From the NCBI RefSeq assembly GCF_009725985.1, contig NZ_RCNR01000008.1, positions 103,439 to 167,438 of the forward strand: a stretch of 64,000 bases of DNA, read 5' to 3'. This stretch comes from Zobellia amurskyensis. Its GTDB lineage: Bacteria > Bacteroidota > Bacteroidia > Flavobacteriales > Flavobacteriaceae. Of the stretch, positions 37,657 to 46,010 are shown piece after piece (position 1 is the first letter of the stretch; each line of letters opens with the position of its first letter). The translations under genes and the position numbers were made by a program. The notes beneath the pieces were generated by a model that worked only from the letters and a program-made list of their open reading frames with translations, made no database searches and was not told the DNA's origin.

Positions 37657-38478
37657 TTAGTTGGAATTGAAACTTAACACCAATATGGTAGTAGATATAG
37701 CAGATAGCACCAAACTAAAAACACCTAAATTCTTTTGAAATAGATTCTCTTTTGAAGTTTCCACGTACAAAACGTCATTAGGGTGTAAAAAGTAATACGG
37801 CGAACGTATAATCTCAGGGCTTGTCAAGTCCAAATCAACAACAATTGATTTATCTCCCTTTTGACGGATCAACTTTACGTTTTTCCGCTTACCTGATATA
37901 TTCAAGTCTCCTGCAGCACTCAGCGCCTCAAAAATGGTAGCTTGAGTATTATATATGTAGGTAGTTCCAGGAGTTTTAACATCTCCCAGCACGGAAACCT
38001 TAAAACTAGTGAGTTTAACAGACACCACAGCATTCAATAAAAATTTATCTATTTCCGCCTGAACAAAATCACGAATTTCCTCAATGGTCATATCTTGAAC
38101 TTGAACTTTCCCAACAATAGCCAAGTCAATAGAGCCCTCTTTATCTACTGTATAGCCGGTTAAGAAAAGAGAGGCGGGATTAGCTTGAAGATTTCTGTTT
38201 TCTACGGTGGAATTATTGAAATATGCCACTTGATCAGGATCCCTACTTTGCACTTTAACGCTTAATACGTCATTGGGTTGAACACCATATTCGGTAGGAC
38301 GCAAGCGTATCGTCATTTCTTGATCTGAACTCTGAAGGTAATTTACCCCTTTGGAAGTATAGCAAGATGATAATAATAGAGTAACCAATACAATTATTAT
38401 GTGTTGTACCGAAAGCACTGCACATATGTTTTTAAAAAAATTGAGCGTTGGTTTTTTCATGCCTTGTTTAATTGTCAT
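37657..38478 (-). CDS. Wza-like polysaccharide export lipoprotein
   Basis: 273 residues. A hydrophobic segment ends in a lipobox (VTLLLSSC) at about residue 39, so the start may be this ATG or the ATG seven codons later (38457). A Poly_export domain (YGVQPNDVLSVKVQSRDPDQV) and one SLBB-like domain (LGDVKTPGTTYIYNTQATIFEALSAAG) follow. A C-terminal hydrophobic helix sits near 250-270. It forms the outer-membrane exit channel with the Wzc-like protein. The size and single SLBB unit are normal for Bacteroidota forms. Confidence 0.9.
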   Translation of the reverse strand: MTIKQGMKKPTLNFFKNICAVLSVQHIIIVLVTLLLSSCYTSKGVNYLQSSDQEMTIRLRPTEYGVQPNDVLSVKVQSRDPDQVAYFNNSTVENRNLQANPASLFLTGYTVDKEGSIDLAIVGKVQVQDMTIEEIRDFVQAEIDKFLLNAVVSVKLTSFKVSVLGDVKTPGTTYIYNTQATIFEALSAAGDLNISGKRKNVKLIRQKGDKSIVVDLDLTSPEIIRSPYYFLHPNDVLYVETSKENLFQKNLGVFSLVLSAISTTILVLSFNSN

Positions 38479-38576
38479 GTTTTCAATTTTACTTTGGTCT
38501 AATTCTTTGATTATTTCTAACCTGCAAAGAACATACGTTTAGAATAACGAAATTGATCTACCTATTGCAAGCATTT

Positions 38577-39968
38577 TTAAAAAGCCTTTTTATGATGGCT
38601 TCCAAAAAGTGTTAAGAAGATAATTTTTACGTCTAACCAAGGGCTCCAATTTTCTATATACCACAAATCGTGGTTCACCCTTTGGTTTTTCTGTTCGTCA
38701 GTTACGGTAGGCCCTCGCCATCCATTTACTTGTGCCCACCCAGTAATACCAGGTTTTATATAACTTCGCACCATATAATGGTTTACACTCTTCCTAAAAT
38801 CGTTCTGCAAATTAATTCTGTGAGGCCTTGGTCCAATCACACTCATCTCGCCCCTAAGAACATTATAAAACTGTGGTAACTCATCTAAATCACCCTTTCT
38901 CAAATACTTGCCCACCCGGGTTATTCTAGGGTCATTAACTACTGTTGATTTAGCTCCATTCAATGGGTCTTCCGACACAGACATTGTTCTAAACTTATAA
39001 CATCTAAATGTTTTACTAGCCTCCCCCTTCCTAAATGGCGTATAAAAAATTGGCCCTTTGGAATCTATTTTTATAAGTATAGCTATTAATAAAAATAAAG
39101 GGGACAGAAGTACCAGTACCACAGACGCGAAACAAAAATCAAACAAGCGCTTTAAGATAGTTGTACTAAAATGATCCAGTGGAGATTCACGAAGCTTAAA
39201 AACAGCAAGATCCCCCATAGCAACCGCTTTATAATTTTTTGACTTAAGAAGCGGGTTTTTAGGAATCAGCTTAACCCTAACTCCAAAACTATCCGCTATT
39301 TTGATAGTCTCCATAATTTTTTCATGTTTCATACCCGCCATGGCTATGAAAATATCATCTACGCCATTATTGGCCAAAGCTTCAGACAAATCGTCAATAC
39401 CCCCAAAAACACTGAAGTCCAAAATATTCTTTGGTTTTTTCTCTTTATTTTCCAAATACCCCATTACGTTATAACCGTATTGAGTCATTGCGTTGGTAAA
39501 TACCTTTATGTTAGTTTCGTTATATCCAGAACCTATAAGCAAAGTATCAGAAAAGAGATGAGAAGCCCTTTTCTTTAAGTACCTCAGCAAATACTTATGG
39601 CTAACCAAGTTAAGATAAGAAAATATGAAGATGGGAATGATAAATGTTGAACGGGCGAAATATCTTATTTTCAACAAAATAACTACACTAATCACGAACC
39701 CCACAAAGAAGAATAGTGAGGTTACAATACTCTTAAAATAACCAAAATCAGGATTAAAATAAAACTCACTATTACGTATGTACATAATAATTACCAACCA
39801 GGTAACATTATAGATTATCATTAAGCGCACCATATTCCAAAGAATGGCCGTATCACTAAATGTGAAATCTGGCAGCTTAAACATAAAACATATGGTTAAC
39901 ACTACGTTAAGCAAAACAAACTCAAAGGCAAGTAAATTTATAAGTATAAACCTATTTTTCGAATTCAT
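38577..39968 (-). CDS. Undecaprenyl-phosphate sugar phosphotransferase (WbaP/WcaJ-type initiating enzyme)
   Basis: 463 residues. Four or five N-terminal hydrophobic helices and a nucleotide-binding-like central part precede the bacterial sugar transferase domain: KRLFDFCFASVVLVLLSPLFL, YKFRTMSVSED and DELPQFYNVLRGEMSVIGPRP. It transfers sugar-1-phosphate from a UDP-sugar to undecaprenyl phosphate, starting the repeat unit. First gene of the leftward exopolysaccharide operon. A possible promoter -7 element lies about 75 bp upstream. Confidence 0.92.
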   Translation of the reverse strand: MNSKNRFILINLLAFEFVLLNVVLTICFMFKLPDFTFSDTAILWNMVRLMIIYNVTWLVIIMYIRNSEFYFNPDFGYFKSIVTSLFFFVGFVISVVILLKIRYFARSTFIIPIFIFSYLNLVSHKYLLRYLKKRASHLFSDTLLIGSGYNETNIKVFTNAMTQYGYNVMGYLENKEKKPKNILDFSVFGGIDDLSEALANNGVDDIFIAMAGMKHEKIMETIKIADSFGVRVKLIPKNPLLKSKNYKAVAMGDLAVFKLRESPLDHFSTTILKRLFDFCFASVVLVLLSPLFLLIAILIKIDSKGPIFYTPFRKGEASKTFRCYKFRTMSVSEDPLNGAKSTVVNDPRITRVGKYLRKGDLDELPQFYNVLRGEMSVIGPRPHRINLQNDFRKSVNHYMVRSYIKPGITGWAQVNGWRGPTVTDEQKNQRVNHDLWYIENWSPWLDVKIIFLTLFGSHHKKAF

Positions 39969-40040
39969 GGGGGAAATTTAGTTGGTTTTAATCGTTCTCA
40001 AAATCAAAATTAACAACTGGCACCTCTGCCGAATAACAGC

Positions 40041-40048
40041 CAAATATA
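40041..40048 (-). promoter_or_regulatory. Possible -7 element for the exopolysaccharide operon
   Basis: Minus-strand TATATTTG matches the Bacteroidota -7 consensus TANNTTTG, 73 bp upstream of the initiating phosphotransferase ATG. No good -33 TTTG lies at the expected spacing, so the call is weak. Confidence 0.3.
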
Positions 40049-40651
40049 TGAATGAAATAATTAACATTTAATGAATATTACCTCTTCTGGGGTAATTGAC
40101 CTAAATATTAGTCAATCGACATTTTATTAGCTAAATATTTGTTAGATGTTTAGACATATTTACTTGAACATGCCAAAAAACTCTTTTCTCCAATAAGTCA
40201 AATCACAAAATCAAAGTATTCATAATTGCAACCAAAACAAGGTAATCCATTTTTTAGACTTACACACCTATTAATCAACATATTATAACTAAACAAGGTT
40301 AATCTTAAATCAACAGTTTAAAAATTCGGCAATTCTTACAGCGCTGTTCTACTTTATGCTATTTTTTATCTTTTAGAACATAATAATTTATCCTCAATTT
40401 AAATGATAAAATATTATCAAACACAGTCCGATTAGCAACCAATCTTTATAGTTTGAATTCTAATCAACTTTAATATTACTTATCACCCTGATTTTAAAGA
40501 TTTCATATTTAGGTTTGATGCGTTTGGGAAGAACACCCAAAACCAATAGCCTTCAAAAATGGCAGATGTGCGAACATATTATTTTGTATTTAACATCCAA
40601 AATGTTCAAACACTAAAAATCTTCTTGATTATCTCCAAAATAATGATATAT

Positions 40652-40677
40652 TTGGTTTACCAATCTGGTTTACCAAT
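40652..40677. promoter_or_regulatory. Tandem TGGTTTACCAAT palindromes, GntR-like operator candidate
   Basis: TTGGTTTACCAAT at 40652-40664 is immediately followed by CTGGTTTACCAAT at 40665-40677. Each contains the palindrome TGGT-TT-ACCA. The TGGT-N-ACCA core is the pattern of FadR-branch GntR regulators, though no such regulator is encoded in the window. The sites lie about 300 bp upstream of the Nramp-like gene. Confidence 0.45.
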
Positions 40678-40870
40678 AAAGACAGACTGGAAAAACAACT
40701 ATCATTGTTTATACGGATATTACTAATAAAGCGTCGTACATCTCTCGGAGAACAGAGATGCAAAAGCATTGGCTCCAGTCATCATGCTTCAATAGAGTCC
40801 AAATATTAGTCAAGAATATAACTTTAAATGTCCTGTTTAAAATAAATTGTTTTGAATTGGTTTCCTGGAT

Positions 40871-40896
40871 TTGCTGGTCTACAAACAGACCAACAA
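40871..40896. promoter_or_regulatory. 10-bp hairpin/palindrome upstream of the Nramp-like gene
   Basis: TTGCTGGTCT-ACAAAC-AGACCAACAA forms a stem of ten pairs, one of them G-T. No T tract follows, so it is not a terminator. It shares the TGGT/ACCA half sites with the repeats at 40652-40677 and lies 76 bp before the start codon, where an operator or leader structure would be expected. Confidence 0.4.
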
Positions 40897-40971
40897 ATTC
40901 TATTCTATAGCATCAGGATAGATTTATCTTTTTGAATAGCTCTAAAAAGACAAGTTTAAAAACGAGTAAGT

Positions 40972-42234
40972 ATGCAAAATGAAAAACAAAATTGGCGCAC
41001 TAAATTCTCAGCTTACATAGCTCTATTTTTACCGGGCATATTTTTACTCGGACTAAATATAGGCACCGGCAGTGTTACTTCTATGGCTAAAGCAGGCGCT
41101 GATTACGGCATGTCTTTACTATGGACTATTCTAGCCTCTTGCCTTACTACTTATTTTATGATTAATCTGTACGGACGCTATACTTTAGTAACCGGCGAAA
41201 CTGCACTACAAGCTTTCAAAAAACATATACACCCTGCAGTAGGCATATTTTTTATCATAGCATTAACCGTTGGCGTTTGCGGTAGTGTTATGGGCGTTAT
41301 GGGTATTGTGGCGGATATCTGTTTTGAGTGGTCTAAAACAGTAGTTGAAGGTGGTATATCTCCTATTTACTTTGCCCTGCTCTTCATTTCTCTCGTTTAT
41401 TTTATATTTTGGAACGGTAAGACACAATTTTTTGAAAGGGCATTGGCCGTTATAGTAGCCATAATGTCCGCCAGTTTTTTACTTAATTTTTTTATTATGA
41501 TGCCACCACCTATGGATATCATAAAGGGTTTAATACCAACAGTACCCGAAACAATAAGTGGTGAAGAAAGTCCTCTTTTAATTATTGCTTCACTCATTGG
41601 AACCACTGTTTTCTCCGGTTTATTTATTATCAGAACTACTTTGGTAAAAGAAGCCGGGTGGACCATTGCTGATCTAAAGAAGCAAAGAAACGATGCATTG
41701 TTTTCTGTAACTTTAATGTTCCTCATAAGTGGCTCAATTATGGCTGCTGCGGCAGGTACTTTGTTTGTAGAAGGCATACAACTCTCTAGAGCTTCTCAAA
41801 TGATTGAACTACTACAACCTTTGGCCGGCAGTTTTGCCACATCAATATTCGCAGTAGGTATTGTTTCTGCAGGAGTTTCCTCCCAGTTTCCTAATATTTT
41901 AATGCTACCATGGTTAATCTGCGATTACAATGAATCTGAACGCGATATGAGCTTACCAAAATATAGGCTCATCGTTTTTATAATATCACTCCTAGGCTTA
42001 GTTGTACCTGTTTTTAATGCGCAACCGGTCTTTGTTATGATCATGTCCCAAGCCCTGAACGCAATCATTTTACCCCTCACCGTTCTCGGTATTTTTTACT
42101 TGGTGAACAGAAAAGATTTAATGGGCACTTATAAGGCCGATATTAAATCGAATGTTATTTTAACCTTCATATTAATCTTCGCAATTTTCACCTCCTTTAC
42201 TGGCATAAAAGGTGTTATTGAACTTATAAATTAA
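40972..42234 (+). CDS. Nramp-related transporter lacking the metal-binding motifs
   Basis: 420 residues with about 11 hydrophobic helices. TM1 reads PGIFLLGLNIGTGSVTSMAK (21-40), with the Nramp-family GxGS pattern, and the next segment AGADYGMSLLWT also fits. Classical Nramp metal binding uses DPGN in TM1 and MPH in TM6. Here TM1 has GLNI in place of DPGN, and TM6 (IGTTVFSGLFIIRTTLVKE) has no MPH. The substrate is thus probably not manganese or iron. The gene lies 4 bp before a phosphomannose-isomerase-like gene, so a sugar or organic substrate is a reasonable guess. Confidence 0.75.
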   Translation: MQNEKQNWRTKFSAYIALFLPGIFLLGLNIGTGSVTSMAKAGADYGMSLLWTILASCLTTYFMINLYGRYTLVTGETALQAFKKHIHPAVGIFFIIALTVGVCGSVMGVMGIVADICFEWSKTVVEGGISPIYFALLFISLVYFIFWNGKTQFFERALAVIVAIMSASFLLNFFIMMPPPMDIIKGLIPTVPETISGEESPLLIIASLIGTTVFSGLFIIRTTLVKEAGWTIADLKKQRNDALFSVTLMFLISGSIMAAAAGTLFVEGIQLSRASQMIELLQPLAGSFATSIFAVGIVSAGVSSQFPNILMLPWLICDYNESERDMSLPKYRLIVFIISLLGLVVPVFNAQPVFVMIMSQALNAIILPLTVLGIFYLVNRKDLMGTYKADIKSNVILTFILIFAIFTSFTGIKGVIELIN

Positions 42235-42238
42235 AAAC

Positions 42239-43333
42239 ATGATTAGCGATTTACAGAAATATGCCCAGATTCCTCTAAAACAAATTTCAAACCGCGTATG
42301 GCGCACCTACTCTGGAGGAGCTTTAATAGATAACTGGAAAAAAGAATCTCCTGAAGTAGATAATAGTTTCCCCGAAGAGTGGATTATGTCTACGGTAACA
42401 GCTAGAGGCAAAAACAGACCTGAGGACGAAGGACTTTCTAAAGTTGAAACTACAGATGGATTAATTCCGCTTAAAAAATTGATAGATTCCAATAAAGAAT
42501 TGTTTCTGGGTAAAGAGGTGGCTCAAAAGTTTGGTTCTACAGGAGTATTAATAAAAATGTTAGATTCCCAAGAGCGCTTGACCATTCAGGTACATCCCGA
42601 TAAAATTTACGCAAAAGACATTTTGAATTCTTCATTCGGAAAAACAGAATCATGGTACGTTCTTAACACCAGAGAGATAGAGGGTGAAAAGAGCGTGGTA
42701 TACATGGGATTTAAAAAAGGCGTAACCCGAGAAAAATGGGAAGAACTTTTTGTAAATCAAGATATAGAAGGGATGCTGAACAGTCTTCATAGGATAGAAG
42801 TAAAACCAGGTGATGCTTTTATGATATATGGCGGTGTCCCCCATGCCATTGGAAGCGGATGTTTTCTAATGGAAGTCCAAGAACCTACTGATTATACCAT
42901 GCGCGTGGAGAAAGTGACTCCCGCAGGACTGGAAATCTCCCAAGAGTTGATACACCAAGGAGTGGGAGAACAAAAAATGCTAGATTGTTTCCATTATGAC
43001 AATTATACGCTAGAGGAGGCAATGGAAAAATGGAAAGTAAAACCAAAAACTTTAGACTCTTCTGATAACCATACACACAATACCATCTTCAATAAAACCC
43101 ACACAGACTGTTTTGGCCTTAGTGAACTGTATTTAGATGGTGAATATTCAATTCCTTCTAACGGCGGCTTCTACGTAGTTGTAGCGTATCAAGGAGAGGG
43201 CAAATTACAATGCAATGGAGAAGAATATCCATATAAGCAAGGTGATGAAATTTTTATATCGGCAGCAATAGAAAATGTTACTTTCAAATCTACTGTGAGT
43301 TCTAAACTGTTACTTTGCTACCCTCCTAGTTAG
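42239..43333 (+). CDS. Type I phosphomannose-isomerase-like protein
   Basis: 364 residues with a cupin fold. QVHPDKIYAKD supplies the Gln and His that bind zinc in type I enzymes, and GGVPHAIGSGCFLMEVQEPTDYTMR supplies the later His and Glu. Known members interconvert mannose 6-phosphate and fructose 6-phosphate. It is longer than B. subtilis-type forms, with a C-terminal cupin half at about 290-360. It forms an operon with the Nramp-like gene, 4 bp apart, followed by a strong terminator. The true substrate may be a different hexose phosphate or a free sugar. Confidence 0.8.
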   Translation: MISDLQKYAQIPLKQISNRVWRTYSGGALIDNWKKESPEVDNSFPEEWIMSTVTARGKNRPEDEGLSKVETTDGLIPLKKLIDSNKELFLGKEVAQKFGSTGVLIKMLDSQERLTIQVHPDKIYAKDILNSSFGKTESWYVLNTREIEGEKSVVYMGFKKGVTREKWEELFVNQDIEGMLNSLHRIEVKPGDAFMIYGGVPHAIGSGCFLMEVQEPTDYTMRVEKVTPAGLEISQELIHQGVGEQKMLDCFHYDNYTLEEAMEKWKVKPKTLDSSDNHTHNTIFNKTHTDCFGLSELYLDGEYSIPSNGGFYVVVAYQGEGKLQCNGEEYPYKQGDEIFISAAIENVTFKSTVSSKLLLCYPPS

Positions 43334-43417
43334 GAACCATTTGTAAATACGTATGTTTCTATTTATACGGGAACACAAGTATAAATTGGTAGTGTAAAAG
43401 ATTAACTTATTTTGATA

Positions 43418-43456
43418 AAAAAGGACGGATGTACATTTTGTACATCCGTCCTTTTT
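43418..43456. terminator. Strong bidirectional intrinsic terminator
   Basis: A perfect 18-bp stem (43418-43435 pairing with 43439-43456) with a TTT loop. The GC-rich core GGACGGATGTACA is flanked by A and T runs, so it can end transcripts from both strands. It sits between the isomerase-like gene and the convergent zinc-ribbon gene. Confidence 0.93.
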
Positions 43457-43457
43457 C

Positions 43458-44096
43458 TTATCCGAATTCTATATTTCTATTTCTTTTCTGAAGTCGGCGT
43501 TGATGGCCTTCAAAAACATTTACAATCCTTTCCTCCTCACTTTTATCCGACTTCTTGGCCGTAAAATGAAAAACCTCTAATGGATTAAGCTGCGAATTCA
43601 TATCAGAGGGGTCTAAGGCAAGCTTTCTACCTAGTAGTTTACCCAGCTCATGATATTTAAATCTAATAAGTGTTTTGACAAGGGTAACGGTACCATCCAT
43701 TTCAGAAAGAATCAGCCGAATATATTCGTTATGCTCCTTCGTTAAGGTATAATTCATTTTACAAGACCTGCAGCGCACTACCAACAATTTTTGTTGTTGA
43801 TAATTCCAAAGCTGCATTTTATCGTTCTTACAGTTTTTACAAATTGAGGTTTTTTGTCCAAGACCTTCAAGGTGGCCTCCCAACATTCTATATCGCTGTA
43901 CCAGAACTATATTTTCCACCAACCATAACTTTGCTTTTATCCTTTGATCGGATAGTTCCACTCCAAAATACCAAAAGAAAAGCAAAATGGAAGGGAGTGC
44001 CACTGCCCCCAACAACAAAGGTCCTACATCCAATACAAAAGACTGTATGGATGTTGCTTCTTTTATTAAAGCAATCGGGGGACACTCTAGAATCAT
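43458..44096 (-). CDS. Unrecognised membrane protein with a CxxC-CxxC zinc ribbon
   Basis: 212 residues, not recognised. A hydrophobic helix spans about 20-45. Cys86, Cys89, Cys109 and Cys112 (CKNC and CRSC, 19 residues between the pairs) form a rubredoxin-like zinc ribbon. The rest is basic and probably helical (RIVNVFEGHQRRLQKRNRN near the end). The ribbon would lie on the cytoplasmic side if the N-terminus faces outward. It is a single gene with its own terminator. A minus-strand TAAATTTG at 44198-44205 may be its -7 box. Role unknown. Confidence 0.65.
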   Translation of the reverse strand: MILECPPIALIKEATSIQSFVLDVGPLLLGAVALPSILLFFWYFGVELSDQRIKAKLWLVENIVLVQRYRMLGGHLEGLGQKTSICKNCKNDKMQLWNYQQQKLLVVRCRSCKMNYTLTKEHNEYIRLILSEMDGTVTLVKTLIRFKYHELGKLLGRKLALDPSDMNSQLNPLEVFHFTAKKSDKSEEERIVNVFEGHQRRLQKRNRNIEFG

Positions 44097-44292
44097 TTAT
44101 CAAATAGGGTTGGTGCTCACAAATTAGTAAATTATATATGATTTTAAGTACCGAAGAGCCAACTATTATAGCTAAGAACATGAATATTAACAATATACAA
44201 ATTTAGCACCTGTATTTATAAAGTTATCAAAAAAGAGTAGCTACTTATTTAGGAAATAACAATAAAGGCAAACGGAAGAGCTGTAAAACAAG

Positions 44293-44318
44293 AAAAGCCA
44301 GTCTTTCGACTAGCTTTT
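44293..44318 (-). terminator. Terminator of the tRNA-Asn gene
   Basis: On the minus strand AAAAGCTAGTC-GAAA-GACTGGCTTTT makes an 11-bp stem with one G-T pair, closed by a stable GAAA tetraloop and ending in T residues. It begins 6 bp after the tRNA 3' end. Confidence 0.85.
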
Positions 44319-44323
44319 TGTTG

Positions 44324-44397
44324 CTCCCCCTCTTGGGCTCGAACCAAGGACCCTCTGATTAACAGTCAGATGCTCTAACCAACTGAGCTAAGGAGGA
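44324..44397 (-). tRNA. tRNA-Asn (GTT)
   Basis: 74 nt on the minus strand. The acceptor stem pairs TCCTCCT with AGGGGGA (one G-T pair). The D-arm reads GCTCAGTTGGTTAGAGC, the anticodon loop is CTGTTAA with anticodon GTT, and the T-arm contains GGTTCGAGCC. CCA is not encoded. A matching promoter lies upstream and a terminator downstream, so the gene is transcribed on its own. Confidence 0.96.
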
Positions 44398-44405
44398 AAA
44401 TATAT

Positions 44406-44426
44406 CCGCTTAGTTTACCTAAGCGG
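44406..44426 (-). other. GC-rich hairpin between rseP and tRNA-Asn
   Basis: CCGCTTAG-TTTAC-CTAAGCGG is a perfect 8-bp stem. It lies just downstream of the tRNA -7 box, so it would form the 5' end of the tRNA precursor. On the same strand it is followed by ATATATTTT, so it may also end rseP transcripts. Confidence 0.6.
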
Positions 44427-44429
44427 GTG

Positions 44430-44460
44430 CAAATATAATAGTTTTTTTTATTGTCCCAAA
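44430..44460 (-). promoter_or_regulatory. Promoter of tRNA-Asn
   Basis: Minus-strand TTTG (44457-44460) and TATATTTG (44430-44437) are separated by 19 bp, an exact match to the Bacteroidota -33/-7 consensus. Transcription would begin near 44425, about 28 nt before the tRNA. Confidence 0.75.
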
Positions 44461-44473
44461 TAAAATTTACATT

Positions 44474-45832
44474 CTATTTTCCCATTAAGTATCTATAGAG
44501 GTCATTCCCGTTCGCAAACAGTATCAAAGCCAGCAACATAAAGAAGCCGATCATCTGTGCATATTCCAAAAATTTATCACTTGGCTTACGTCCGGAAACC
44601 ATTTCATATAACAAGAACATAACATGACCACCATCTAACGCAGGAATAGGTAACAGGTTCAGAACGGCCAGCATAATAGATAAGAAAGCCGTAGTTCCCC
44701 AAAATACCTCCCAGTTCCATGCCTCAGGAAAAAGCCCGCCAATGGCCGCAAAACCACCAACTCCTTTATATGCCCCTGTATCTGGGTTGAAAATCTTTTT
44801 TAATTGCTTCAAATAACCCGTAAGTGTATTGACCCCTTTATTTATTCCCGCAGGTATTGATTCGGCAAAAGTATATTTCTGCGTCTCTAAACTCAATAGA
44901 CCTCTTTTTTCCATTTCATCCATGGAAGGCATTCCCGGCCGCACTCCTATTTGAGCAGAATCATTGATTACTACTGGAATTACTTTACGAACACTATTGT
45001 CACGAACAACCGTTAGGTTTATCTTCTCACCTTTATACTGGTCCAAAATAGGTTTAACCTCATCAAAGTAGGTAATTTTCTTCCCAGCTATCTCTACTAT
45101 TTCATCCTTTGGTTCAAGACCTGCATCTTTGTTCAAAGATTCTGGGGAGACTTCCGCTATAAAAAACGGGAAACGCGGACCTAAAAACCGCGCACGGTCT
45201 TTATCATCAAGTAATGTTGCTATAAAATCAACAGGAATAGCTTGTTCAATAGTTTGGCCATCTCGCTCTATAGTAATAGAGTTTCCGTTAATAATATCCA
45301 TAAAGACATTATTGAAATCCTTTATCTTTTCACCATCAACAGCAAGAATTTTGTCCCCTGTTTGTATTCCAATTTCATCACCAATAATCTTTTCGGTAAC
45401 ATACACACCATCCTTAAGACTATCTGACGGAATGAACTGATCACCATAAGCGTAGGCCATTCCTATATAAATCACCAATGCCAGAACAAAGTTCACGGTT
45501 ACCCCACCCAACATAATAATTAGACGTTGCCAAGCCGGTTTACTTCTAAACTCCCATTCTTTGGGCTCTTCCTTCATTGCCTCGGTATCCATACTCTCGT
45601 CTATCATACCGGCAATTTTCACATAACCACCTAATGGAAGCCAACCAATACCATAAACAGTTTCGCCTATCCTCTTTTTAAAGAGCGAAAATTTAACATC
45701 AAAAAACAGGTAGAATTTCTCTACACGCGTCTTAAATAATTTTGCTGGGATAAAATGCCCCATTTCGTGAAGCACAATCAACAACGAAAGGCTTAAAAAA
45801 AATTGTATGGCCTTAATAAGGAACGGACTCAT
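44474..45832 (-). CDS. rseP: RIP metalloprotease RseP (site-2 protease)
   Basis: 452 residues. The N-terminal helix carries the zinc motif HEMGH (His22, Glu23, His26) and the C-terminal membrane part has NLLPIPALDGGH with the third ligand Asp. Two PDZ-like regions lie between, around LKDGVYVTEKIIGDEIG and GLEPKDEIVEIAG. It cuts membrane proteins within the bilayer, for example anti-sigma factors and signal peptides. The length is typical. It is a lone leftward gene upstream of tRNA-Asn. Confidence 0.95.
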   Translation of the reverse strand: MSPFLIKAIQFFLSLSLLIVLHEMGHFIPAKLFKTRVEKFYLFFDVKFSLFKKRIGETVYGIGWLPLGGYVKIAGMIDESMDTEAMKEEPKEWEFRSKPAWQRLIIMLGGVTVNFVLALVIYIGMAYAYGDQFIPSDSLKDGVYVTEKIIGDEIGIQTGDKILAVDGEKIKDFNNVFMDIINGNSITIERDGQTIEQAIPVDFIATLLDDKDRARFLGPRFPFFIAEVSPESLNKDAGLEPKDEIVEIAGKKITYFDEVKPILDQYKGEKINLTVVRDNSVRKVIPVVINDSAQIGVRPGMPSMDEMEKRGLLSLETQKYTFAESIPAGINKGVNTLTGYLKQLKKIFNPDTGAYKGVGGFAAIGGLFPEAWNWEVFWGTTAFLSIMLAVLNLLPIPALDGGHVMFLLYEMVSGRKPSDKFLEYAQMIGFFMLLALILFANGNDLYRYLMGK

Positions 45833-45968
45833 CTATGTTTTCTATAATTAATGAACTCTTCTTGAATTCAGCCGACAAAAGTACACTTTTACAGCCGCTT
45901 AAAAAAAATAACTGATAACCGCTATTTGTTTTTAAGAAACATTTAGCAGCACTCCAGCCAGTTAAGTG

Positions 45969-45999
45969 TTGAATGCTTGTACTGACTAACGTATCTTTG
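45969..45999 (+). promoter_or_regulatory. Promoter of the SCO gene
   Basis: TTG at 45969-45971 and TATCTTTG at 45992-45999 are separated by 20 bp, matching the Bacteroidota consensus. Transcription would start only a few bases before the ATG at 46011, giving a very short leader. Confidence 0.6.
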
Positions 46000-46010
46000 C
46001 TAAAAAGATT

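Larger units (their letters stand above)
39969..40971. other. 1-kb noncoding region with palindromic repeats
   Basis: A 1003-bp AT-rich gap between the exopolysaccharide operon and the Nramp-like gene. I see no coding frame. It contains a 13-bp direct repeat AAATATTAGTCAA (40103-40115 and 40801-40813), a 6-bp inverted repeat ATTGAC/GTCAAT at 40095-40116, and the two palindrome groups listed separately. A long leader or several regulator sites could explain its size. Confidence 0.55.

Noticed and set aside
37657..40000. Possible mobile element border near the exopolysaccharide operon
   Set aside because: No transposase, integrase, tRNA attachment site or terminal repeats were found, and the genes read as a normal operon.
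41397..41777. 126-codon minus-strand frame inside the Nramp-like gene
   Set aside because: The plus-strand frame has an intact transporter fold; the opposite frame has no family features.
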